Below, one piece after another: positions 18,182 to 28,676 of a stretch of DNA of 64,000 nucleotides. The stretch's first letter is position 1, and every line of letters begins with the position of its first letter. The DNA lies in contig NZ_CP133838.1 in NCBI RefSeq assembly GCF_031432975.1, forward strand, positions 3,534,001 through 3,598,000, read 5' to 3'. The stretch comes from Buttiauxella selenatireducens. GTDB taxonomy: Bacteria; Pseudomonadota; Gammaproteobacteria; Enterobacterales; Enterobacteriaceae. Under the pieces are notes generated by a model. It made no database searches, was not told where the DNA came from, and saw only the letters and a program-made list of their open reading frames with translations. The translations under genes and the position numbers were made by a program.

Positions 18182-18951
18182 ATACCGCTCGTTTAAATCA
18201 GGGGACTCCCCTACTCCTTAACAACGTGACCAAACGCTACGGCAATAAAACGATTCTGGATGAACTGGAATTACGTATTCCCGCAGGGCAGTTTGTCGCG
18301 GTGGTTGGGCGCAGCGGCGGCGGGAAAAGTACGTTGTTGCGTCTGCTAGCAGGGCTGGAAAATCCTAATGGCGGATCGCTGATTGCCGGAAATGCGCCGC
18401 TACGTGAAAGCCAGGATGAAACACGCTTAATGTTTCAGGATGCGCGTTTGTTGCCATGGAAATCCGTCATTAATAACGTTGGGCTGGGGCTCAAAGGAAA
18501 CTGGAAAGAAGCGGCAACCAAAGCGCTGGAGTCCGTTGGGCTTGCCAACCGTGCAACCGAGTGGCCCGCTGCACTTTCGGGTGGACAAAAGCAGCGTGTG
18601 GCACTGGCTCGTGCGTTGATTCACCGCCCACGTCTGTTGTTGCTTGATGAGCCGCTGGGTGCGCTGGATGCTCTGACGCGTATCGAAATGCAGGAGTTAA
18701 TTGTTTCTCTGTGGCAAGAGCACGGTTTTACCGTGTTGCTGGTGACGCACGATGTCAGCGAAGCTGTCGCCATGGCCGACAGGGTTTTATTGATTGAAGA
18801 AGGGAAGATTGGCCTCGACCTGACGATTGATCTGCCTCGCCCACGTAAGCTCGGCTCTGTCCGGCTGGCTGAACTGGAAGCGCAGGTATTAGAACGTGTG
18901 ATGAAACGGCTGGTGGTTGAAGAACCGGCACGCGTGGTGCGCACCGGTTAG
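18178..18951 (+). CDS. ssuB: SsuB, sulfonate ABC transporter ATPase
   Basis: 257 residues (E. coli 255). Walker [10 protein letters not shown], signature LSGGQKQR, Walker [13 protein letters not shown] and the switch histidine in [10 protein letters not shown] are all present. ATGA overlap with ssuC couples the two. It is the last gene of the operon and converges with pepN across a tandem repeat array. Confidence 0.97.
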   Translation: MNTARLNQGTPLLLNNVTKRYGNKTILDELELRIPAGQFVAVVGRSGGGKSTLLRLLAGLENPNGGSLIAGNAPLRESQDETRLMFQDARLLPWKSVINNVGLGLKGNWKEAATKALESVGLANRATEWPAALSGGQKQRVALARALIHRPRLLLLDEPLGALDALTRIEMQELIVSLWQEHGFTVLLVTHDVSEAVAMADRVLLIEEGKIGLDLTIDLPRPRKLGSVRLAELEAQVLERVMKRLVVEEPARVVRTG

Positions 18952-18960
18952 CATTAGAAG

Positions 18961-19120
18961 CCCTCACCCCGACCCTCTCCCCCAGGAGAGGGAGAAAACC
19001 AATCAAGCTCCCTCTCCCTTTGGGAGAAAGAAAACATCGATCCAGTTCCCTCTCCCTTTGGGAGAAAGCAAACACCGATCCAGTTCCCTCTCCCTTTGGG
19101 AGAGGGTTAGGGTGAGGGGA
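18961..19120. repeat. Palindrome-framed 38-bp tandem repeat array
   Basis: CCCTCTCCCTTTGGGAGA recurs at 19010, 19048 and 19086, an exact 38-bp period; the spacer between copies (AAACAYCGATCCAGTT) is also repeated. The array is framed by CCCTCACCCCGACCCTCTCCC at 18961 and its near-inverted partner GGGAGAGGGTTAGGGTGAGG at 19099. Each unit contains its own small CTCCC/GGGAG palindrome. It fills the gap between convergent ssuB and pepN and may end transcription from both sides. The outer arms resemble a REP-like palindromic element. Confidence 0.85.
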
Positions 19121-19133
19121 AAACGATGAAAAC

Positions 19134-21746
19134 CTAAGCCAACGCTTTAGTGATTTTCTCGAACAAATCCCCGGACAGATTTTCCAACCCTTTCAACTGA
19201 ACCAGTGCCGCACGCATCATTTCCTGACGTTTCGCATCATAACGTTTCAGTCGAATTAACGGTTCAATCAGACGCGACGCCACCTGCGGGTTACGGTGGT
19301 TTAGCTCGCTGAGCATTTCCACCATAAATTGATAACCACTGCCATCAGGTGCATGGAAGGCAGAAGGGTTAGCAGCCGCAAATGCGCCAATCAGCGAACG
19401 CACGCGGTTCGGGTTACCCATGCTAAACGAACGGTGGTTCAGTAATTCACGCACAGTGTTCAATGTGCCTTCCGCAGGGCTTGTGGCCTGCAATACAAAC
19501 CACTTGTCCATCACCAGACCATCCTGATGCCACTTCTCATCAAATGCCGCCAGCAACTCTACACGGCAAGGCAATTGTGCCGCTACGCTTGCAGACAAGG
19601 CAGCGATAGAATCGGTCATGTTATCGGCACTTTGATACTGATGACGCACCAATTGTTCAGCTAACTGTTGCTCACCAAACGCCAGATAACGCAGACAAGT
19701 ATTACGCAATGCTCGTTTGCCAATATCAGCATGTTCCACACGATAAGTATCGAGTTTATTGGCGTTGTAAACCGCGAGGAATTCATCCGCCAGTTCGTTT
19801 GCCAGAGTGCGCATCAATGCTTCATGCACTGCGGCAATCGCATGTGGATCGATTATCTGGAACAGTTCGGCAATTTCGTTTTGCGAAGGCAACGTCAGAA
19901 TTTCTGCCGCCAGTGCCGGGTCAATTTTCTCATCCAACAAAATGGCGCGGAACGCATCGGCCACATGCAGCGGCAGTGAAAGCGGCTGCCCTTGCTGGCA
20001 ACGATTTACGTTCAATTTAATGTAAGTCGCAAGCAGACTTTGCGCGGCATCCCAACGGGAGAAATCGTTGCGAGCATGGCGCATCAGGAACGTCAGTTGC
20101 TGGTCGCTCCATTTGTATTCCAGTTTTACTGGCGCCGAGAACTCACGCAGCAAGGAAGGAACCGGCTGGAAATAAACGTTATCAAAGACAAATGTCTGCT
20201 CTGCCTGCGTCACATTCAGCACGTGGTGAATCGGATGGCCATTTTTCTGCAGCGGAATGACTTTGCCTTCGTTGTCATACAGTTCGATGTCGAACGGAAT
20301 ATGTAACGGCTGCTTTTCTTGTTGTTCAGCAGTTGGCGGCGTTGTCTGGCTAATAGTCAGCGTATAGAGCTCTTTTTCCGGATCGTAGTCATCACGCACA
20401 GTGACGACTGGCGTGCCTGCCTGACTATACCAACGGCGGAAATGGGACAGGTCAACGTTTGACGCATCTTCCATCGCTTGTACGAAATCATCACAGGTTG
20501 CAGCACTACCGTCATGACGTTCAAAGTAAAGCTGCATGCCTTTCTGGAAGTTTGCTTCGCCCAGCAAAGTATGCAGCATACGGATAACTTCTGAACCCTT
20601 CTCATACACGGTCAGCGTGTAGAAGTTGTTCATTTCAATCACTTTATCCGGGCGAATCGGGTGCGCCATCGGGCTTGCGTCTTCGGCAAACTGCATTGCG
20701 CGCATGGTACGCACGTTTTGAATGCGGTTAACCGCGCGTGAGCCCAGATCAGAGCTAAATTCTTGATCGCGGAAAACAGTCAGCCCTTCTTTCAGGCTTA
20801 ACTGGAACCAGTCGCGGCACGTAACACGGTTGCCGGTCCAGTTGTGGAAGTATTCATGGCCGATAACGCGTTCAATATCGAGGTAATCTTTATCGGTCGC
20901 CGTTTCTGCACGCGCCAGCACATATTTGGAGTTAAAGACGTTCAGGCCTTTGTTTTCCATGGCGCCCATGTTGAAGAAGTCGACGGCGACGATCATATAA
21001 ATGTCGAGGTCATACTCGAGGCCGAAGCGGGTTTCATCCCATTTCATTGATGCTTTCAGCGACGTCATCGCCCAGCTTGCACGGTCCAGGTTGCCACGGT
21101 CGACAAACAGCTCCAGCGCGACATCACGGCCAGAACGCGTTTTATAGGTATCGCGCAGCACGTCGAAATCACCCGCCACCAGCGCAAACAGGTAACACGG
21201 TTTTGGGAACGGATCTTGCCATTGCACCCAATGACGACCATTTTCCAGTTCACCTTCGGCAATACGGTTGCCGTTAGATAGCAGGAATGGGTACTGTTTT
21301 TTATCGGCAATGATTTTAGTGGTGAAGCGCGCCAGAACGTCCGGTCGGTCGAGATACCAGGTAATGTGGCGGAAACCTTCAGCTTCACACTGGGTGCAAA
21401 GCGCGTCGCCTGAAAGGTAAAGCCCTTCCAGCGCGGTATTGGTCGCAGGGCTGATTTCATTAACGATGGTCAGGGTGAAGGCGTCTGGCAGTGATTCGAT
21501 AATCAATGCACCCTCTTCCTGGCGGTAATCTTCCCAGGCAGCACCGTTTACAGCAACAGACACCAGCGTCAGGTCTTCGCCATCAAGACGCAATGGCGCA
21601 CCTGCTGTACCCTGGCGGGTTATCTGGCTAATGGCTGTGACCAGGGTTTTTGCGGCATCAAGGTCAAAGGTCAAATCGATATCGGTAATCGTGTAATCCG
21701 GCGCACGGTAGTCGTGGCGATATTTGGCTTGTGGCTGTTGTGTCAT
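19134..21746 (-). CDS. pepN: PepN, aminopeptidase N
   Basis: 870 residues, as in E. coli. An M1-family zinc aminopeptidase of the cytoplasm with broad specificity. The exopeptidase motif GAMEN and the zinc site HEYFHNW (HExxH, around residue 297) followed by LKEGLT, whose Glu is the third zinc ligand, are intact. Catalytic, beta and long C-terminal helical domains are all present. The gene is divergent from pncB (267 bases between the starts) and its 3' end faces the ssu operon. Confidence 0.98.
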   Translation of the reverse strand: MTQQPQAKYRHDYRAPDYTITDIDLTFDLDAAKTLVTAISQITRQGTAGAPLRLDGEDLTLVSVAVNGAAWEDYRQEEGALIIESLPDAFTLTIVNEISPATNTALEGLYLSGDALCTQCEAEGFRHITWYLDRPDVLARFTTKIIADKKQYPFLLSNGNRIAEGELENGRHWVQWQDPFPKPCYLFALVAGDFDVLRDTYKTRSGRDVALELFVDRGNLDRASWAMTSLKASMKWDETRFGLEYDLDIYMIVAVDFFNMGAMENKGLNVFNSKYVLARAETATDKDYLDIERVIGHEYFHNWTGNRVTCRDWFQLSLKEGLTVFRDQEFSSDLGSRAVNRIQNVRTMRAMQFAEDASPMAHPIRPDKVIEMNNFYTLTVYEKGSEVIRMLHTLLGEANFQKGMQLYFERHDGSAATCDDFVQAMEDASNVDLSHFRRWYSQAGTPVVTVRDDYDPEKELYTLTISQTTPPTAEQQEKQPLHIPFDIELYDNEGKVIPLQKNGHPIHHVLNVTQAEQTFVFDNVYFQPVPSLLREFSAPVKLEYKWSDQQLTFLMRHARNDFSRWDAAQSLLATYIKLNVNRCQQGQPLSLPLHVADAFRAILLDEKIDPALAAEILTLPSQNEIAELFQIIDPHAIAAVHEALMRTLANELADEFLAVYNANKLDTYRVEHADIGKRALRNTCLRYLAFGEQQLAEQLVRHQYQSADNMTDSIAALSASVAAQLPCRVELLAAFDEKWHQDGLVMDKWFVLQATSPAEGTLNTVRELLNHRSFSMGNPNRVRSLIGAFAAANPSAFHAPDGSGYQFMVEMLSELNHRNPQVASRLIEPLIRLKRYDAKRQEMMRAALVQLKGLENLSGDLFEKITKALA

Positions 21747-21942
21747 AAAAAACCTTATACATCATCCGTAAGTTTGCGGAGTTCAGTCTATTCCTGTTGC
21801 CCGAATGTTGCCACGCAGAATCATCAACTTTTCTGGGCTTCTCACGCGAATTGCTACATATATATAACAAGCGGCACGAATTGCCATCGACCAGAAAGTG
21901 CCCGTGTGTTGTGATCCAGGTTTAATAAACAGATAATCAGGG

Positions 21943-21948
21943 TATACT
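21943..21948 (+). promoter_or_regulatory. Candidate -10 element for pncB
   Basis: TATACT lies about 65 bases before the pncB start, with a weak TTTAAT (21921-21926) upstream as possible -35. The neighbouring TTTAATAAACA resembles half of a NadR box (TGTTTA-N6-TAAACA) but not a full one. Confidence 0.35.
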
Positions 21949-22013
21949 CCTGCGTCTTTTATCTGCTTAGCCCTTGATGGAAACGCTCCTGTGAGAGGAT
22001 GCTGCAACGCGCC

Positions 22014-23216
22014 ATGACACGACACGCTTCCCCTATTTTGCAAACGCTACTGGATACTGACGCCTATAAGCTTCATATGCAGCAGGCGGTATTCCACCGT
22101 TATCACGACGTGAGCGTCGCTGCCGAGTTCCGTTGCCGCGGTGATGATCTGCTGGGCGTCTATGCAGATGCCATCCGTGAGCAGGTTGATTTAATGCAGC
22201 ACCTCGCGCTGACCGACGAGGAGTTCGCCTTTTTGGAAACTCTGCCGTTCTTTAAGGCAGATTATCTCTCGTGGCTGCGTACTTTCCGCTACGCCCCCTC
22301 TCAGGTACACATCAGCAATAACAACGGCCATTTAGATATTCGTCTAACCGGCTCGTGGCTGGAAGTGATTATGTGGGAAGTCCCTTTGCTGGCCGTGATC
22401 AGCGAAGTGGTGCACCAACACCGCTCACCAGCGGTAACCCCACAGATGGCGCTGGAGAATCTGGAAAGTAAACTGCTTCAGTTCAAAGAACTGACGGCAG
22501 ATATTGATCTTTCTGCATTCCGTTTGATGGATTTTGGCACCCGTCGCCGTTTCTCGCGTGAGGTTCAGGAGGCTATCGTTAGCCGTCTGCAACAAGAATC
22601 GTGGTTTGTTGGCACCAGTAATTACGACCTGGCACGTCGCCTGAATTTAACGCCGATGGGCACGCAAGCTCACGAGTGGTTCCAGGCGCATCAGCAAATT
22701 AGCCCGACGCTTGCAAACAGCCAACGTGCTGCACTTCAGGCGTGGCTTGATGAATACCCCGATAAGCTAGGCATCGCGCTGACAGACTGCATCACTATGG
22801 ATGCCTTCTTACGAGACTTTGACCTCGCATTTGCCAGCCGTTATCAAGGTCTGCGCCACGACTCAGGGGATCCTGTTGAATGGGGCGAGAAAGCTATCGC
22901 TCATTATCAGAAACTGGGTATCGACCCTAAAACCAAAGTATTGGTGTTCTCTGATAACCTGGATTTGCCTAAAGCCATTGAGCTGTATCGCCATTTCTGC
23001 GACCGGGTCAATCTGAGTTTTGGTATTGGAACTCGCCTGACCTGCGATATTCCAAACGTTAAGCCGCTGAATATTGTGATTAAGCTGGTGGAGTGCAATG
23101 GCAAACCGGTCGCCAAACTGTCTGACAGCCCAGGCAAAACCATTTGCCACGATAAAGCCTTTGTTCGCGCGCTGCGTAAGGCCTTCGATTTACCGCAGGT
23201 TAAGAAAGCAAGTTAA
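22014..23216 (+). CDS. pncB: PncB, nicotinate phosphoribosyltransferase
   Basis: 400 residues, as in E. coli, when started at [19 protein letters not shown]. An ATG 15 bases earlier sits directly on the AGAGGA ribosome-binding sequence and is unlikely. The enzyme makes nicotinate mononucleotide from nicotinate and PRPP, with ATP hydrolysis, in NAD salvage. [30 protein letters not shown] (His of the phosphorylated-His type is in this region) and [17 protein letters not shown] are conserved blocks. Confidence 0.96.
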   Translation: MTRHASPILQTLLDTDAYKLHMQQAVFHRYHDVSVAAEFRCRGDDLLGVYADAIREQVDLMQHLALTDEEFAFLETLPFFKADYLSWLRTFRYAPSQVHISNNNGHLDIRLTGSWLEVIMWEVPLLAVISEVVHQHRSPAVTPQMALENLESKLLQFKELTADIDLSAFRLMDFGTRRRFSREVQEAIVSRLQQESWFVGTSNYDLARRLNLTPMGTQAHEWFQAHQQISPTLANSQRAALQAWLDEYPDKLGIALTDCITMDAFLRDFDLAFASRYQGLRHDSGDPVEWGEKAIAHYQKLGIDPKTKVLVFSDNLDLPKAIELYRHFCDRVNLSFGIGTRLTCDIPNVKPLNIVIKLVECNGKPVAKLSDSPGKTICHDKAFVRALRKAFDLPQVKKAS

Positions 23217-23391
23217 TTCAAATAAAGCCCATCTATACCGTATGTTCGGTTTATGGGCTGCCCTTCTTCTTATATTTCTTCATTCGCGCACGATTTCTGC
23301 TTGTCTGTAGGCTCGTGACAGGTAACATAGATAACCCCGCGATAGTGGGTAATTATTTTTATGTCACTGACCAATTAATAGAGAGAAAAAT

Positions 23392-24792
23392 ATGAGCGTT
23401 GTGCCTGTAGCCGACGTACTCCAGGGCCGCGTAGCCGTTGACCAAGAAGTCACCGTGCGCGGATGGGTGCGTACTCGTAGAGATTCAAAAGCTGGTATCT
23501 CCTTCCTCGCCGTCTATGACGGTTCCTGCTTCTCTCCTGTACAGGCCGTCATTAATAATTCTCTGCCTAATTACAATGATGACGTTCTGCGCCTGACAAC
23601 GGGTTGTTCCGTTGTCGTGACGGGTAAAGTTGTAGAGTCTCTTGGTCAGGGCCAGAGCTTTGAAATCCAGGCAACTGAAGTGGAAGTGACCGGCTGGGTT
23701 GATGATCCTGACACTTACCCAATGGCGGCTAAACGCCATAGCATTGAGTACCTGCGTGAAGTCGCGCACCTGCGCCCACGCACCAACATGATCGGCGCTG
23801 TGGCTCGTGTGCGTCATACCCTTGCTCAAGCGTTACACCGTTTCTTCCATGAGCAAGGTTACTTCTGGGTATCCACACCGCTGATTACCGCGTCAGATAC
23901 TGAAGGTGCAGGTGAGATGTTCCGCGTTTCTACGCTTGATCTCGAAAACCTTCCTCGTACCGATGCAGGTAAAATTGATTTCGATAAAGACTTCTTTGGT
24001 AAAGAAGCGTTCCTGACCGTATCCGGCCAGTTGAACGGCGAAACTTATGCATGTGCGTTGTCCAAGGTTTATACCTTTGGCCCAACCTTCCGTGCTGAAA
24101 ACTCGAACACCAGCCGTCACCTGGCTGAGTTCTGGATGCTGGAGCCTGAAGTCGCTTTCGCAAATCTTGACGATGTCGCAGGTTTGGCTGAAGCCATGCT
24201 GAAGTATGTCTTCAAAGCTGTGCTTGACGAGCGTATGGATGACATGGAGTTCTTCGCTGAGCGCGTTGACAAAGATGCAGTGGAACGTTTACAGCGCTTC
24301 ATCGACGCTGACTTTGCGCAAGTTGATTACACCGACGCTGTTACAATTCTCGAGAATTGCGGCCAGAAATTCGAGAACCCTGTTTACTGGGGCGTAGACC
24401 TTTCTTCTGAGCATGAACGTTACCTTGCCGAGCAACACTTCAAGGCACCGGTGGTTGTGAAAAACTATCCAAAAGACATTAAGGCCTTCTATATGCGCCT
24501 TAACGAAGACGGCAAAACCGTCGCCGCAATGGATGTGTTAGCGCCGGGTATTGGTGAAATCATCGGTGGTTCTCAGCGTGAAGAGCGTCTGGATGTGCTG
24601 GATGCGCGCATGGCCGAGATGGGTCTGAATAAAGAAGACTACTGGTGGTATCGCGATCTGCGTCGTTACGGCACTGTTCCGCACTCCGGTTTCGGTCTTG
24701 GTTTTGAACGCCTGATTGCCTATGTAACAGGTGTACAGAACGTTCGTGACGTGATCCCATTCCCACGTACACCACGTAACGCGAACTTCTAA
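23392..24792 (+). CDS. asnS: AsnS, asparaginyl-tRNA synthetase
   Basis: 466 residues, as in E. coli. A class IIb synthetase: N-terminal OB-fold anticodon-binding domain ([19 protein letters not shown]), then the catalytic core with motif 2 ([21 protein letters not shown]) and motif 3 ([13 protein letters not shown]). The start [13 protein letters not shown] follows GAGAGAAAAAT. Strong terminator downstream; monocistronic. Confidence 0.98.
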   Translation: MSVVPVADVLQGRVAVDQEVTVRGWVRTRRDSKAGISFLAVYDGSCFSPVQAVINNSLPNYNDDVLRLTTGCSVVVTGKVVESLGQGQSFEIQATEVEVTGWVDDPDTYPMAAKRHSIEYLREVAHLRPRTNMIGAVARVRHTLAQALHRFFHEQGYFWVSTPLITASDTEGAGEMFRVSTLDLENLPRTDAGKIDFDKDFFGKEAFLTVSGQLNGETYACALSKVYTFGPTFRAENSNTSRHLAEFWMLEPEVAFANLDDVAGLAEAMLKYVFKAVLDERMDDMEFFAERVDKDAVERLQRFIDADFAQVDYTDAVTILENCGQKFENPVYWGVDLSSEHERYLAEQHFKAPVVVKNYPKDIKAFYMRLNEDGKTVAAMDVLAPGIGEIIGGSQREERLDVLDARMAEMGLNKEDYWWYRDLRRYGTVPHSGFGLGFERLIAYVTGVQNVRDVIPFPRTPRNANF

Positions 24793-24809
24793 AAACGCAT
24801 TTATTTTCT

Positions 24810-24834
24810 AAGGCCAGCGCTGCTGGCCTTTTTT
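24810..24834 (+). terminator. Rho-independent terminator of asnS
   Basis: A perfect 9-bp stem AAGGCCAGC/GCTGGCCTT with a GCT loop, followed by TTTT, 18 bases after the stop. Confidence 0.9.
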
Positions 24835-25190
24835 ACATCTGCGGGTCGAACGTCTTTTTTCTTCAACGAAAGTTAAACAAACGTCAATTTCAACCCCATT
24901 CCGCAACTCCCCCGTTACGAAGTGTGTCTGTGAAACAGATAAACATAAAATAACCATACTTTCCGCTCGCACTCTCACTCTTAGCATTGACTTAGCACAT
25001 TTGGATAAAAGTCACCCAGATGTCTGGACATCCAAAAATCACTCAAAGAATGTACAAATGTAAGCGAAAAATTCACTCGCAATTTCATTATGCGAATTAA
25101 ACATAAGTAATTCATATATATAGGATAGGAAAGGTGTTTTTTTAGGCGAAGCGGCAAGGAAGTTTGAGTTAGTTCACAAAGTTCCACAAA
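24835..25190 (+). promoter_or_regulatory. Long AT-rich region before the porin promoter
   Basis: No coding sequence is supported in this ~355-base stretch. In E. coli the matching region carries a distal OmpR site and an IHF site that bend DNA for ompF repression. Here it is AT-rich with several runs (around 25095-25145); individual sites cannot be assigned with confidence. A palindromic CCAGATGTCTGG (25016-25027) stands out. Confidence 0.45.
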
Positions 25191-25194
25191 ATAC

Positions 25195-25252
25195 ACATTT
25201 AGTTACACATAGTTTCCTTTTGTAACTCACTCTCGATGTTTGTAGCACTTTC
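25195..25252 (+). promoter_or_regulatory. OmpR-binding region (F1-F3 type boxes) of ompF
   Basis: Sequences such as ATTTAGTTACACATAG, TTTCCTTTTGTAACTCAC and GATGTTTGTAGCACTTTC align in series with the F1, F2 and F3 OmpR boxes upstream of E. coli ompF, ending in the shared TTTGTAGCACTTTC. They are the expected EnvZ/OmpR control point for osmolarity. Confidence 0.8.
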
Positions 25253-25256
25253 TGGC

Positions 25257-25285
25257 TAGCGAAACGGTTTCATGGATGGAAAGAT
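25257..25285 (+). promoter_or_regulatory. ompF promoter
   Basis: TAGCGA (25257-25262) and AAAGAT (25280-25285) are separated by 17 bases and match the -35 and -10 of E. coli ompF in sequence context (GGAAAGATGCCTG). The start would be near 25292, giving a leader of about 100 bases. The leader end (ATGAGGGTAATAAATAATG) keeps the MicF sRNA pairing region known from E. coli. Confidence 0.8.
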
Positions 25286-25391
25286 GCCTGACAGATACAG
25301 AAAGACACCAAACTCTCATCAATAGTTCCGTACAGAATTATTGACGGCAGTGGCAGGTGTTCACAAAAAAAACCAATGAGGGTAATAAATA

Positions 25392-26549
25392 ATGATGAAG
25401 CGCAATATTCTGGCAGTGGTAATCCCTGCTCTGCTGGTAGCCGGTGCAGCTAACGCTGCAGAAATCTATAACAAAAACGGCAACAAACTTGATTTCTACG
25501 GTAAAGCTGTAGGCGAGCACATATGGACAACTAACGGTGACACTGATAGCAATGACACCACTTACGCTCGTATCGGTTTCAAAGGCGAAACTCAAATCAA
25601 TGACCAACTGACCGGTTACGGCCAGTGGGAATACAACATGAATGCCTCCAACGCGGAAGGCACTCAGCCTACTAACACCCGTCTGGCATTTGCTGGTCTG
25701 AAATTTGGTGATGCAGGCTCCCTGGATTACGGCCGTAACTACGGTGCAATCTACGACGTAGCGGCTTATACCGATATGCTGGTTGAATGGGGCGGCGATA
25801 CCTGGGCTGCAACCGACAACTTCATGAACGGCCGTACTACTGGCGTTCTGACTTACCGTAACAACAACTTCTTCGGTCTGGTTGATGGCCTGGCATTTGC
25901 TCTGCAATACCAGGGTAAAAACGAGCGTAGCAACGTAGTTGCTCCAAGTGTTGATGACAACGGCACAATTGACTTTGGTCGTGCTGGTAACGGCGCTAAA
26001 GCTAACGGCGACGGCGTAAGCACCGCTGTAACTTATGACATCGGCGAAGGCTTCAGCGTTGCTGCGGGCTACGAGTCTGCAAACCGTACTTTCGAACAGC
26101 GTGATGCTGCAACTAACCCAGCTTGGGCAAGTGCTGGCGGCGACCGCGCTGAAGCATGGTCTACTGCGGCTAAATATGATGCGAACAACATCTACGCAGC
26201 AGTGATGTATGCAGAAACTCTGAACATGACTCGTGAAGCTGACAACAACTTCGCTAACAAAACTCAGAACTTCGAAGCAGTAGCTCAGTACCAGTTCGAC
26301 TTCGGTCTGCGTCCGTCCATCGCTTACGTGCAGTCTAAAGGTAAGGACCTGAAATCTCGTGGTACCTTCACCGGCGGCGATGCTGACCTGGTTAAATACG
26401 TAGAAGTGGGTACCTGGTACTACTTCAACAAAAACATGAACGTATACGCTGCGTATAAGTTCAACCTGCTGGACGACAACAACTACAGCGAATCTGCTAA
26501 ACTGGCAACAGACGACCAGGCTGCAGTGGGTATCGTTTACCAGTTCTAA
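25392..26549 (+). CDS. ompF: Trimeric general porin at the ompF locus
   Basis: 385 residues with a 22-residue signal peptide (cleavage after ANA, mature [15 protein letters not shown]). A 16-strand porin with the C-terminal Phe (VGIVYQF) needed for assembly. Position between asnS and aspC, the promoter and the first 40 residues are OmpF-like. The body, however, shares blocks with OmpC/OmpN ([33 protein letters not shown]). The constriction loop L3 reads [15 protein letters not shown] where E. coli porins have LPEFGGD, so Pro and Phe are replaced by Val and Trp while the acidic residues stay. The symbol reflects locus; pore properties may differ from E. coli OmpF. Confidence 0.88.
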   Translation: MMKRNILAVVIPALLVAGAANAAEIYNKNGNKLDFYGKAVGEHIWTTNGDTDSNDTTYARIGFKGETQINDQLTGYGQWEYNMNASNAEGTQPTNTRLAFAGLKFGDAGSLDYGRNYGAIYDVAAYTDMLVEWGGDTWAATDNFMNGRTTGVLTYRNNNFFGLVDGLAFALQYQGKNERSNVVAPSVDDNGTIDFGRAGNGAKANGDGVSTAVTYDIGEGFSVAAGYESANRTFEQRDAATNPAWASAGGDRAEAWSTAAKYDANNIYAAVMYAETLNMTREADNNFANKTQNFEAVAQYQFDFGLRPSIAYVQSKGKDLKSRGTFTGGDADLVKYVEVGTWYYFNKNMNVYAAYKFNLLDDNNYSESAKLATDDQAAVGIVYQF

Positions 26550-26585
26550 TTATCCAGCAACGTTGTTGCAAGGATGATTCAAAAG

Positions 26586-26610
26586 ACAGGGCTTCGGCCC
26601 TGTTTTTTTA
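26586..26610 (+). terminator. Rho-independent terminator of the porin gene
   Basis: ACAGGGC/GCCCTGT stem with a TTCG loop followed by seven T, 37 bases after the stop. Confidence 0.9.
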
Positions 26611-26738
26611 TGCCTGAAAAGTTAAAAAAAATAACTTGTGACCAGGGTGGTTTCTTTTTGTTGCAAACGGTTGGCATTTACTAAAACAGCAGTTAACCTG
26701 AGAGCGTTACTCCCTCGATATCACAATGGAAACTCGTC

Positions 26739-27929
26739 ATGTTTGAGAACATTACCGCTGCTCCAGCTGATCCAATTCTTGGTTTGGCCGATCTGTTTCG
26801 CGCCGATGACCGTCCGACTAAAATTAACCTCGGCATTGGTGTTTATAAGGATGAAACGGGTAAAACTCCGGTTTTGACCTGCGTTAAAAAAGCAGAGCTA
26901 TATCTGCTGGAAAATGAGAACACCAAGAATTACCTCGGTATTGACGGTATTCCAGAATTTGGCAGTTGCACCCAGGAATTACTGTTTGGGAAAAATAATG
27001 CTCTGAGAGCAAATAAACGTGCTCGCACTGCACAAACCCCAGGTGGTACAGGTGCGCTGCGTGTTGCCGCTGATTTCCTCGCGAAAAACACCACCACTAA
27101 ACGCGTTTGGGTGAGTAATCCAAGCTGGCCGAACCACAAGAGCGTGTTTAACTCCGCAGGGTTGGAAGTGTGCGAGTATGACTACTATGACGCACAGAAC
27201 CACTCTCTTAATTTCGATGGCCTGATTAACAGCCTGCAAGCCGCACAAGCGGGTGATGTGGTGTTGTTCCACGGTTGCTGCCATAACCCAACCGGTATCG
27301 ACCCAACGGCTGAACAGTGGAAAACGTTGGCCGAAATGTCATTGGCTAAAGGCTGGTTGCCACTGTTTGACTTCGCCTATCAGGGCTTTGCTCGTGGTCT
27401 GGAAGAAGATGCTGAAGGCCTGCGTATCTTTGCTGCAAGCCACAAAGAACTGATTGTTGCCAGCTCTTACTCTAAGAACTTTGGCCTCTACAATGAGCGC
27501 GTAGGTGCTTGTACGCTGGTTGCTGCTGATGCAGATACCGTAGATCGCGCATTCAGCCAGATGAAATCGGTTATTCGTGCCAACTACTCTAACCCACCAG
27601 CACACGGTGCATCTGTTGTTGCAACCATTCTGAGCAACGACGCGCTGCGTACTATTTGGGAACAAGAGCTGTCTGACATGCGTCAGCGTATTCACCGTAT
27701 GCGCCAGCTGTTTGTGAATACCCTCCAAGAGAAAGGCGCTAACCGCGACTTTAGCTTTATCATCAACCAGAACGGCATGTTCTCGTTCAGCGGCTTGACC
27801 AAAGAACAGGTGCTGCGTTTACGTGAAGAGTTTGGTGTGTATGCCGTGGCTTCCGGACGTGTGAACGTTGCGGGGATGACGCCAGATAATATGGCTCCGC
27901 TGTGCGAAGCCATTGTCGCTGTGCTCTAA
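26739..27929 (+). CDS. aspC: AspC, aspartate aminotransferase
   Basis: 396 residues, as in E. coli. A PLP-dependent class I aminotransferase that interconverts aspartate/2-oxoglutarate and oxaloacetate/glutamate. The Schiff-base lysine is in [15 protein letters not shown] (around residue 246), the substrate carboxylate-binding Arg in [21 protein letters not shown] and [13 protein letters not shown] are typical. It has its own upstream gap of 129 bases after the porin terminator and a terminator of its own. Confidence 0.98.
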   Translation: MFENITAAPADPILGLADLFRADDRPTKINLGIGVYKDETGKTPVLTCVKKAELYLLENENTKNYLGIDGIPEFGSCTQELLFGKNNALRANKRARTAQTPGGTGALRVAADFLAKNTTTKRVWVSNPSWPNHKSVFNSAGLEVCEYDYYDAQNHSLNFDGLINSLQAAQAGDVVLFHGCCHNPTGIDPTAEQWKTLAEMSLAKGWLPLFDFAYQGFARGLEEDAEGLRIFAASHKELIVASSYSKNFGLYNERVGACTLVAADADTVDRAFSQMKSVIRANYSNPPAHGASVVATILSNDALRTIWEQELSDMRQRIHRMRQLFVNTLQEKGANRDFSFIINQNGMFSFSGLTKEQVLRLREEFGVYAVASGRVNVAGMTPDNMAPLCEAIVAVL

Positions 27930-27947
27930 GAGCAAAGCAGATAAAAA

Positions 27948-27972
27948 AAGAGCCGCGCAATGCGGCTCTTTT
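27948..27972. terminator. Bidirectional terminator between aspC and gloC
   Basis: AAGAGCCGC/GCGGCTCTT stem with a 5-base loop, flanked by seven A and by TTATTTT, so it can serve aspC from the left and gloC from the right. Confidence 0.85.
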
Positions 27973-27988
27973 ATTTTCCAGACTTACC

Positions 27989-28636
27989 TTACCAGACCGG
28001 TAATTCGTCTTGCAGGAAGGGATTGTGCAAGCGCTCGTAGCCCAGAGTCGATAACGGCCCGTGACCCGGAATAAACGTCACATCATCGCCCAGCGGCAAC
28101 AACTTGCGTTTAATCGAGTCAATCAGTGCGGCGTGGTCGCCACGCGGGAAATCACTTCGTCCTACTCCGCCTTTGAAAATCACATCGCCGGAAATCAGTA
28201 ACTGAGATTGCGCATCAAAGAAAACGACATGACCTGGAGTATGGCCCGGGCAATGCAGCACTTGTAAGGCCACATTTCCCACCGATACGCTATCACCCTC
28301 ATTCAGCCAACGATCTGGCGTCAGTGGCAAACACTCTTCAAGCCCAAACATTTGGCTTTGCGCCGGTAGGCCTTGCAGCCAGAATTCGTCTTCTTTTTCC
28401 GGCCCAATAACAGGAACACCGTAATGCTTTGCCAGTTCAGCGGCGGCTCCAACATGATCAAGATGGCCATGCGTTAACAGGACCTGCGTGACCGTCACGC
28501 CTTTCGTTGTGACTTGCTGGATGATTTTTTCAGCTTCGCCGCCCGGATCAATCACTGCTGCTTGCAACGTTTCTTCACACCAAACTAATGAACAGTTTTG
28601 GGCAAACGCAGTGACCGGAATAATGTGATAGTTCAT
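27989..28636 (-). CDS. gloC: GloC (YcbL), type II glyoxalase II
   Basis: 215 residues, as in E. coli YcbL. A metallo-beta-lactamase fold hydrolase with THGHLDH (residues 55-61) as the metal site, plus the conserved HCPGHTPGH and [14 protein letters not shown]. It hydrolyses S-lactoylglutathione; the short C-terminus lacks the helical domain of GloB. It lies 40 bases downstream of mepK and may be co-transcribed. Confidence 0.95.
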   Translation of the reverse strand: MNYHIIPVTAFAQNCSLVWCEETLQAAVIDPGGEAEKIIQQVTTKGVTVTQVLLTHGHLDHVGAAAELAKHYGVPVIGPEKEDEFWLQGLPAQSQMFGLEECLPLTPDRWLNEGDSVSVGNVALQVLHCPGHTPGHVVFFDAQSQLLISGDVIFKGGVGRSDFPRGDHAALIDSIKRKLLPLGDDVTFIPGHGPLSTLGYERLHNPFLQDELPVW

Positions 28637-28676
28637 GACACTCCAATACCGGCAACAATCGCCGGATTCCGTTGTT

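Noticed and set aside
18755-19075. Frame encoded by the tandem repeat array (repetitive peptide)
   Set aside because: The repeated peptide comes from the 38-bp DNA repeat, is antisense to ssuB at one end and lacks a start signal.
18961-19120. CRISPR array
   Set aside because: The unit is 38 bp with almost identical spacers and internal palindromes; there are no unique spacers and no cas genes.
21916-21932. Possible NadR box before pncB
   Set aside because: Only the TAAACA half with partial TTTA is present; the full TGTTTA-N6-TAAACA pattern is not there.
24981-25196. 71-codon minus-strand frame in the ompF upstream region
   Set aside because: Crosses the AT-rich regulatory DNA; no ribosome-binding site or similarity seen, so treated as chance.
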